Assembly: GCA_020441735.1 (NCBI GenBank) | Contig: JAGRLQ010000099.1 | Span: 1 to 10,612 of the forward strand | Direction of reading: 5' to 3' | Source: Nitratireductor sp. | GTDB taxonomy: Bacteria > Pseudomonadota > Alphaproteobacteria > Rhizobiales > Rhizobiaceae | Length of the DNA: 10,612 nucleotides | Shown here: one piece after another, positions 6,685 to 10,612 of the stretch | How positions within the stretch are numbered: position 1 is the stretch's first letter | Layout of the letters: every line of letters begins with the position of its first letter | Made by a program: the position numbers and the translations under genes | The notes under the pieces: generated by a model | Told to the model about the DNA's origin: nothing | Database searches by the model: none | What the model saw: the letters and a program-made list of their open reading frames with translations, nothing else

Positions 6685-7810
6685 ATGCGTGCGGAAATCC
6701 AATCCATTGTCGATGAAATCAAGCAGTCGGTCGGGCTGCTGAGGAGGCATCTTTGACTGGGACAAGTCCCAGGCGCGCCTGAAAGAACTCAATGCCAAGG
6801 CCGAGGATCCGGAATTGTGGAACGATCCGGATGAGGCGCAGAAGCTGATGCGCGAGCGCCAGCATCTCGAAAAGAGCATCAACACTATCCAGTCTATCCA
6901 GAACGAACTCGACGACCAGATCGGGCTGATCGAACTGGGTGAGGAAGAGGGTGATGACGGCGTCGTCAGCGAGGCCGAGACTGCCTTGCAGGCGCTGCAC
7001 AAGGACCTCGGAAAGCGGCAGGTCGATGCCCTTCTGTCCGGCGAGATGGACAGCGCCAACGCCTTTGTGGAAATCCATGCCGGTGCGGGCGGTACGGAAA
7101 GCCAGGACTGGGCCTCGATGCTGCTGCGCATGTATACGCGCTGGGCGGAGCAGAACGGCTACAAGGTTGAAGTCCAGTACGTCAACGACGGTGAGGAAGC
7201 CGGCATCAAGGGCGCTGCCATTCTGGTGCGCGGCGAAAACGCCTATGGCTGGCTGAAGACCGAATCGGGCGTTCACCGGCTGGTGCGCATTTCGCCCTAT
7301 GACAGTCAGGCCCGGCGCCACACTTCGTTTTCCTCCGTCTGGATCTATCCCGAGATTGACGACAATGTGGACATCGAAATCCAGGACAAGGATATCCGCA
7401 TCGACACCTTCCGTTCGTCGGGTGCCGGCGGACAGCACGTCAATACGACGGATTCGGCAGTCCGCATCACCCACATGCCGACCGGCATTGTGGTGACCTC
7501 ATCGGAAAAGTCCCAGCACCAGAACCGCGCCAATGCCATGAAGGCGCTTCGTGCGCGGTTGTATGATCTGGAGATGAAGAAGCGGCAGGAATCGATCCAG
7601 GAGCAGCACGAGGCAAAGTCGGAAATCGGCTGGGGCCACCAGATCCGCTCCTACGTTCTGCAGCCCTACCAGCTCGTCAAGGACCTGCGCACCGGGGTGG
7701 AGAATACCTCACCAGACGGCGTGCTGGGCGGCGATCTCAATGCCTTCATGGAAGCTTCGCTCATTCACCAGGTGACTGGCGGCGAAGGTGAGGTCGAGGA
7801 TATCGAGTAG
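6685..7810 (+). CDS. prfB: Peptide chain release factor 2, joined by programmed +1 frameshift (6685-6753, 6755-7810)
   Basis: RF2 recognises UGA and UAA stop codons and triggers peptide release at the ribosome. ATG 6685 opens 23 codons ending in CTT before an in-frame TGA at 6754-6756; a +1 shift continues as D-W-D-K-S-Q and gives 374 residues in total, a normal RF2 length. The N-terminal helical domain is followed by the stop-codon motif SPY at 203-205 (SPF in E. coli) in HRLVRISPYDSQARRHTSF, and the GGQ motif at 248-250 in SSGAGGQHVN; its Gln is the residue PrmC methylates and contacts the peptidyl-tRNA. The residue corresponding to E. coli 246 is Ser rather than the K-12 Thr. A GGA at 6676-6678 serves as a modest ribosome binding site. 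Low RF2 slows termination at the UGA and raises frameshifting, so the gene self-regulates. Starting at ATG 6815 would lose 43 residues and is wrong. Confidence 0.97.
6742..6757 (+). promoter_or_regulatory. RF2 programmed frameshift site
   Basis: The site reads AGGAGG-CAT-CTT-TGA-C. An internal Shine-Dalgarno-like AGGAGG lies three bases before the slippery CTT, followed by TGA and C, the same geometry as the E. coli prfB site (AGGGGG-TAT-CTT-TGA-C). The ribosome slips from CTT to the overlapping TTT and resumes at GAC (6755-6757). Confidence 0.96.
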
Positions 7811-7831
7811 GATCAGGGCTCTGTCGCAACG

Positions 7832-9211
7832 CTAAAGCGCAGCGATTTCCTGACCGGCCTTGAGGAAACGTGCCGGATTGGTTGCCTTCTTGTTGCGGCG
7901 TACCTCGTAATGCAGATGCGGACCCGTGCTGCGGCCGGTGCTGCCGACCTTGCCGATCGTATCGCCCGGCTTCACCTTCGATCCCAATTCGACCAGAACG
8001 CGGCTCAGATGGGCGTAGCGCGTGGTAATGCCATTGCCATGGTCGATTTCCACCATCATTCCGTATCCGCCCTTGCGGCCGGCATGGATGACGCGCCCGC
8101 TGCCGGTTGCCTTGACCGGTGTGCCGCGGCCTGCGCGGAAATCAATGCCGGCGTGAAAGGCGGAACGGCGGTTGAAGGGGTCAATGCGGCTGCCGAAATT
8201 GCTGGTTACCTTAGCGCCGGGAAGCGGATTTGCGACCGGTAGCTTTCTTGCCTGTTTCTTCAGGCTGGCAAGCGTATCGAGGGAAAGCGCGACGTTCTCT
8301 GCCAGATCCTCGAACGCAATATCGCCGGAAGGAACGAACGGGCCGCCGGTATTGGCCGTCATGTCGGCCGGCAGGGCAATGTTGAGCTTGTCGTAGACGG
8401 CGGCAAGCTTTTCCATCCGATTGCGGGCAGCAAGCTGCACGGCCATCAGGCTGGCGGTCTGGTGCTGCTCGACCGTGGCCATCTGCTCGCGGACATCGTC
8501 GAATATGCGCCGGCTTGCAAGCGCGGAAGCCTGGCTGGCGGGTGTACGGGCCGAAGGCGTTTCTGCCATTGCCAGGTTGCTGCCGAGATCGATCTGGCTG
8601 CCGCTCTGGCCGGCAAAGGTCGAGCCGCGCAGAAAGGAGCCGGCATCTGCGAGTGCCACGATGGTTGGCCGGCGATCGTTCGATGTCGAACCGGTGGTGA
8701 TGGTGTCAATGCCCGGGATTTCCGATGCGCCGATCTCCGCCTTTTGTTCCGGCTTTTGGGCGGTGGGCACATCAAGGCCGTTCTTGCGGGCTTTCTCGAT
8801 CAGCCCGTCAATCGCCCCGCTGCGGCCGCTCAGCATCTCCTGCTGGTGCATCAGGGCTGCGACTTTCGCTTCGACGGCCTGCTGATCGAGCAGCTGGCGG
8901 GACGTGATGCGATCGACGCGGGAGCGCAGCGCGGCGATACGGTCTTCATATTCATGCTGCATGCGGGCCTGGCGGATCAGTGTTCCGGCAACCAGATCCT
9001 CTCGGAAGGCGAGATAGGCGGTGGCGCCGATATAGCCCGTCATGAACGTACAGAACAGAACGGCTGAGAAGATCAGGATATTCGCGGAAATGCGGTATTC
9101 GCGAACCTTGCCGTTGGTGGTGATGGTGACCCGGTTTTCCCTGCGTCCGAACTGGCGGGGCTCCCTGACTACATTCATTGTACAAACACCCGATACCTTG
9201 CCAATGCACAT
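7832..9211 (-). CDS. Membrane-anchored coiled-coil M23 (LytM) peptidoglycan endopeptidase
   Basis: The 459-residue protein has a basic cytoplasmic N-terminus (about 1-40), one membrane helix (about 43-67), a coiled-coil-like stretch (about 78-128), a low-complexity linker, another helical stretch (about 215-265) and a C-terminal M23 domain (about 330-437). The zinc ligands H353, D357 (HxxxD) and H434, with H432 and H401 completing the site (GPHLHYEV; RYAHLS), are all present, so it should be an active endopeptidase cutting peptide crosslinks, not a degenerate EnvC-type activator. The topology puts the enzyme in the periplasm. It resembles M23 proteins linked to polar growth in rhizobia (such as RgsM of Sinorhizobium meliloti), but I cannot confirm orthology. 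I chose ATG 9211 because AGGAG lies 4 nt upstream; ATG 9178 is an alternative. It converges on prfB with a 21-nt gap. A TTAACCAT motif lies 45 nt upstream. Confidence 0.92.
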   Translation of the reverse strand: MCIGKVSGVCTMNVVREPRQFGRRENRVTITTNGKVREYRISANILIFSAVLFCTFMTGYIGATAYLAFREDLVAGTLIRQARMQHEYEDRIAALRSRVDRITSRQLLDQQAVEAKVAALMHQQEMLSGRSGAIDGLIEKARKNGLDVPTAQKPEQKAEIGASEIPGIDTITTGSTSNDRRPTIVALADAGSFLRGSTFAGQSGSQIDLGSNLAMAETPSARTPASQASALASRRIFDDVREQMATVEQHQTASLMAVQLAARNRMEKLAAVYDKLNIALPADMTANTGGPFVPSGDIAFEDLAENVALSLDTLASLKKQARKLPVANPLPGAKVTSNFGSRIDPFNRRSAFHAGIDFRAGRGTPVKATGSGRVIHAGRKGGYGMMVEIDHGNGITTRYAHLSRVLVELGSKVKPGDTIGKVGSTGRSTGPHLHYEVRRNKKATNPARFLKAGQEIAAL

Positions 9212-9256
9212 GCGGCTCCTGCCGGGCAGGCGCCGTTGGGAAGAGTGTTGCCGAAT

Positions 9257-9264
9257 ATGGTTAA
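9257..9264 (-). promoter_or_regulatory. TTAACCAT CtrA-type half-site upstream of the M23 gene
   Basis: The minus strand reads TTAACCAT, the same 8-mer as in the mrcA box, within the larger palindrome GTTAAC (9260-9265), and ends 45 nt before the M23 start. There is no second TTAA seven bases away, so this is only a half-site. CtrA binding is inferred. Confidence 0.35.
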
Positions 9265-9312
9265 CAAAGGGCTTCCGAAGGGAAAGCTGCGTGCCGGAAA
9301 CGGAACCTTCTG

Positions 9313-10167
9313 TCAGTTGCCTGACGGGGAGAGCGAACGGTAGAAGCCCGGCGTGATGCCGCTTCTGGCCCGTGCCAGATCGTTGAAGGGTGGTTTCAGG
9401 GGGCCTCTGAAGTAGCGTCGGACCAGGGCCTGGAATTCGGCAGAAGGGTCAACGCCCTGCTTGTGGCAGAGAAACCGGAACCATTTTGCACCAACGGCAA
9501 CATGGCCCTTTTCATCCTCATAGATGATGTGGAAAATCTCCGCGGTTCTCGTATCGCCGGTTTCATTGATCTGACGGATGAGCGACGGGGTAATATCGAG
9601 GCCGCGCGCTTCCAACACCAGCGGCACGACCGCGAGGCGCGCCTTCAGGTCGTGGCCAGTGCGTTGGGCTGCCTCCCACAGCCCGTCATGAGCGGGGAGA
9701 TCGCCATAGGCGGCATTGAAATCGGCAAGCCGGCTGCGCAGCAGGCTGAAATGCCTGGCCTCCTCGCGCGCTACCATCACCCAGCCGTCATAGAAAGAAC
9801 GCGGCATGGAAAGCCGGGCAAAACGGGCGATGATATCGAGCGCCAGATCGATGGCGTTGAGTTCGATATGGGCAATCGCATGCAGCAGCGCAATCATGCC
9901 TTTTTCGCTGCGGATCGCCCGGCGAGGCACGCGGTGAGGGGGCACCAGTTCCGGCTTGGACGGTCGGCCGGGCCGCTCAGGCGGTGCAAGCCTGTTTGCA
10001 TGGCTGGAAATGAGCGAGAGTTGCCGAGCCTCCCAGCGGCCGGCCATTTGCGCCGTCAGGCGGCACTTTTCATCGAGATTGGAGGCGGCAAGCGCGCCGA
10101 TTGCGGCCGTGGCCAGGCAGGGCGGGAGGCTTCCCTCTACTGCGGTGCCCTCCGACGCTGCCACCAC
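9313..10167 (-). CDS. DUF455 ferritin-like protein, probable di-iron, function unknown
   Basis: This belongs to the DUF455 (COG2833) family of the ferritin-like superfamily. From GTG 10167 it has 284 residues, fitting the family. The family signature begins at KPELVPP (71-77) and VPRR (80-83). Carboxylate and His residues fit a four-helix di-iron site: E102 in AHIELNAID, E135/E136 and H139 in REEARHF, E186 in LEARGLD, and E219 with H222 in EDEKGH. Iron binding is inferred from this pattern; no reaction is established to my knowledge. The open frame extends upstream to 10338, but that part lies inside bcp in another frame. The nearest starts after the bcp stop are GTG 10167 and 10164, with no clear Shine-Dalgarno, so coupled translation is likely. 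The 14-nt gap to bcp suggests an operon. Confidence 0.85.
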   Translation of the reverse strand: MVAASEGTAVEGSLPPCLATAAIGALAASNLDEKCRLTAQMAGRWEARQLSLISSHANRLAPPERPGRPSKPELVPPHRVPRRAIRSEKGMIALLHAIAHIELNAIDLALDIIARFARLSMPRSFYDGWVMVAREEARHFSLLRSRLADFNAAYGDLPAHDGLWEAAQRTGHDLKARLAVVPLVLEARGLDITPSLIRQINETGDTRTAEIFHIIYEDEKGHVAVGAKWFRFLCHKQGVDPSAEFQALVRRYFRGPLKPPFNDLARARSGITPGFYRSLSPSGN

Positions 10168-10181
10168 AACAGGACCGGTCG

Positions 10182-10612
10182 TCAGATCAGTTCCTTCGCT
10201 GCCGCCAGCACTTCGCCAACGTGACCGGGAACCTTCACCTTGCGCCAGGCTTTCAAAATCCTGCCGTCGGCACCGATGAGAAAGGTCGAACGCTCGACGC
10301 CCATGTATTTGCGGCCATACATGCTCTTTTCGACCCACACGCCATAGGCTGACAGTGCCTGCTTTTCCTCGTCGGCAACCAGCACGGTCTCAAGCCCGTG
10401 TTTTTCGCGGAACTTGTCATGTTTCTTTACGGGATCGGGCGACATGCCGATAACCTCAACGCCGAGCTTTTCGAAGTCGGGCAGGGCAGCCGTGAAGTCG
10501 ATGGCTTCCGCCGTGCAGCCGGAGGTATCGTCCTTGGGGTAGAAAAACAGCACGACGGGCTTTCCGGCAAGCGCGGAGAGTTTCACATTTTCCATTCCTG
10601 CCGCAGGAAGGT
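10182..10612 (-). CDS. bcp: Bcp/PrxQ-type peroxiredoxin, 5' end beyond the window
   Basis: This thiol peroxidase reduces hydrogen peroxide and organic hydroperoxides with electrons from thioredoxin or similar donors. The frame is open to the right edge: the residues before M (10595) read LPAAG, matching the family pattern FTLPAAG-x-x-x-x-LSAL-x-GK, so the true start lies upstream and ATG 10595 is internal. The visible part has VVLFFYPKDDTSGCT with the peroxidatic Cys encoded at 10517-10515, and a conserved Arg in GVERSTFLIG. The position of the E. coli resolving Cys, five residues after the peroxidatic Cys, is Ile (10502-10500), and there is no other Cys in the visible protein, so it is probably a 1-Cys enzyme. 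The stop is at 10182-10184, 14 nt before the DUF455 start, suggesting co-transcription. Confidence 0.95.
   Translation of the reverse strand, partial: LPAAGMENVKLSALAGKPVVLFFYPKDDTSGCTAEAIDFTAALPDFEKLGVEVIGMSPDPVKKHDKFREKHGLETVLVADEEKQALSAYGVWVEKSMYGRKYMGVERSTFLIGADGRILKAWRKVKVPGHVGEVLAAAKELI

Noticed and set aside
6754..6756. In-frame TGA making prfB a pseudogene
   Set aside because: The surrounding AGGAGG-N3-CTT-TGA-C is the conserved RF2 frameshift signal and the protein continues intact after a +1 shift.
6719..7474. Minus-strand 251-aa frame opposite prfB
   Set aside because: It is an antisense shadow; RF2 motifs explain the plus strand throughout.
9463..10224. Plus-strand 253-aa frame opposite the DUF455 gene
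   Set aside because: It is antisense to a protein with family motifs and has no recognisable domain of its own.
10168..10338. N-terminal extension of the DUF455 frame up to 10338
   Set aside because: It lies within bcp in another frame, does not resemble the family N-terminus, and later GTG starts just after the bcp stop fit the operon layout.
1..10612. tRNA/rRNA genes, CRISPR arrays, insertion sequences or phage attachment sites
   Set aside because: I saw no cloverleaf-like sequence, no spaced repeat series, no transposase and no terminal inverted repeats with target duplications.

Overview
This 10.6 kb window looks like ordinary chromosomal core sequence of an alphaproteobacterium, most likely order Hyphomicrobiales (Rhizobiales). 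The evidence is the protein sequences (a RNase E with a very large charged insertion in its S1 domain, an alphaproteobacterial-type PBP1a, an SPY-type RF2), the gene neighbourhood rne / amidase / PBP1a / prfB, and exact CtrA-type TTAACCAT motifs. The genus cannot be told from the sequence alone. I see no mobile element, CRISPR array, tRNA, rRNA, phage gene or foreign island.

Layout: (1) 1-1638, minus: the 5' part of rne, running off the left edge, with an apparent frameshift at about 324. (2) 1639-2396: a long divergent intergenic region holding the rne leader, with hairpins and a tandem repeat. (3) 2397-3683, plus: a secreted AMIN-Amidase_3 N-acetylmuramoyl-L-alanine amidase. (4) 3684-4010: a regulatory gap with a perfect CtrA box and several hairpins. 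(5) 4011-6479, plus: mrcA, the bifunctional penicillin-binding protein 1a. (6) 6685-7810, plus: prfB, release factor 2, with a programmed +1 frameshift at an internal UGA. (7) 7832-9211, minus: a membrane-anchored coiled-coil M23 (LytM) endopeptidase. (8) 9313-10167, minus: a DUF455 ferritin-like protein. (9) 10182 to the right edge, minus: a Bcp/PrxQ peroxiredoxin lacking its start.

Three genes form a cell-wall set: the amidase cuts the stem peptide from MurNAc, PBP1a polymerises and crosslinks glycan strands, and the M23 enzyme probably cuts crosslinks. Synthesis and hydrolysis genes therefore sit together. PBP1a and the M23 gene both carry the CtrA-type 8-mer TTAACCAT upstream in the sense direction, which suggests cell-cycle control. 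rne and prfB serve RNA decay and translation termination, and both have features consistent with autoregulation (a structured leader with a sequestered ribosome binding site; the RF2 recoding site). The DUF455 gene and bcp are 14 nt apart and probably form an operon.

The points most worth checking are the rne frameshift (error or real lesion), the charge-block insertion in the RNase E S1 domain, the rne leader, and the CtrA boxes. I found no convincing undescribed multi-gene system here.
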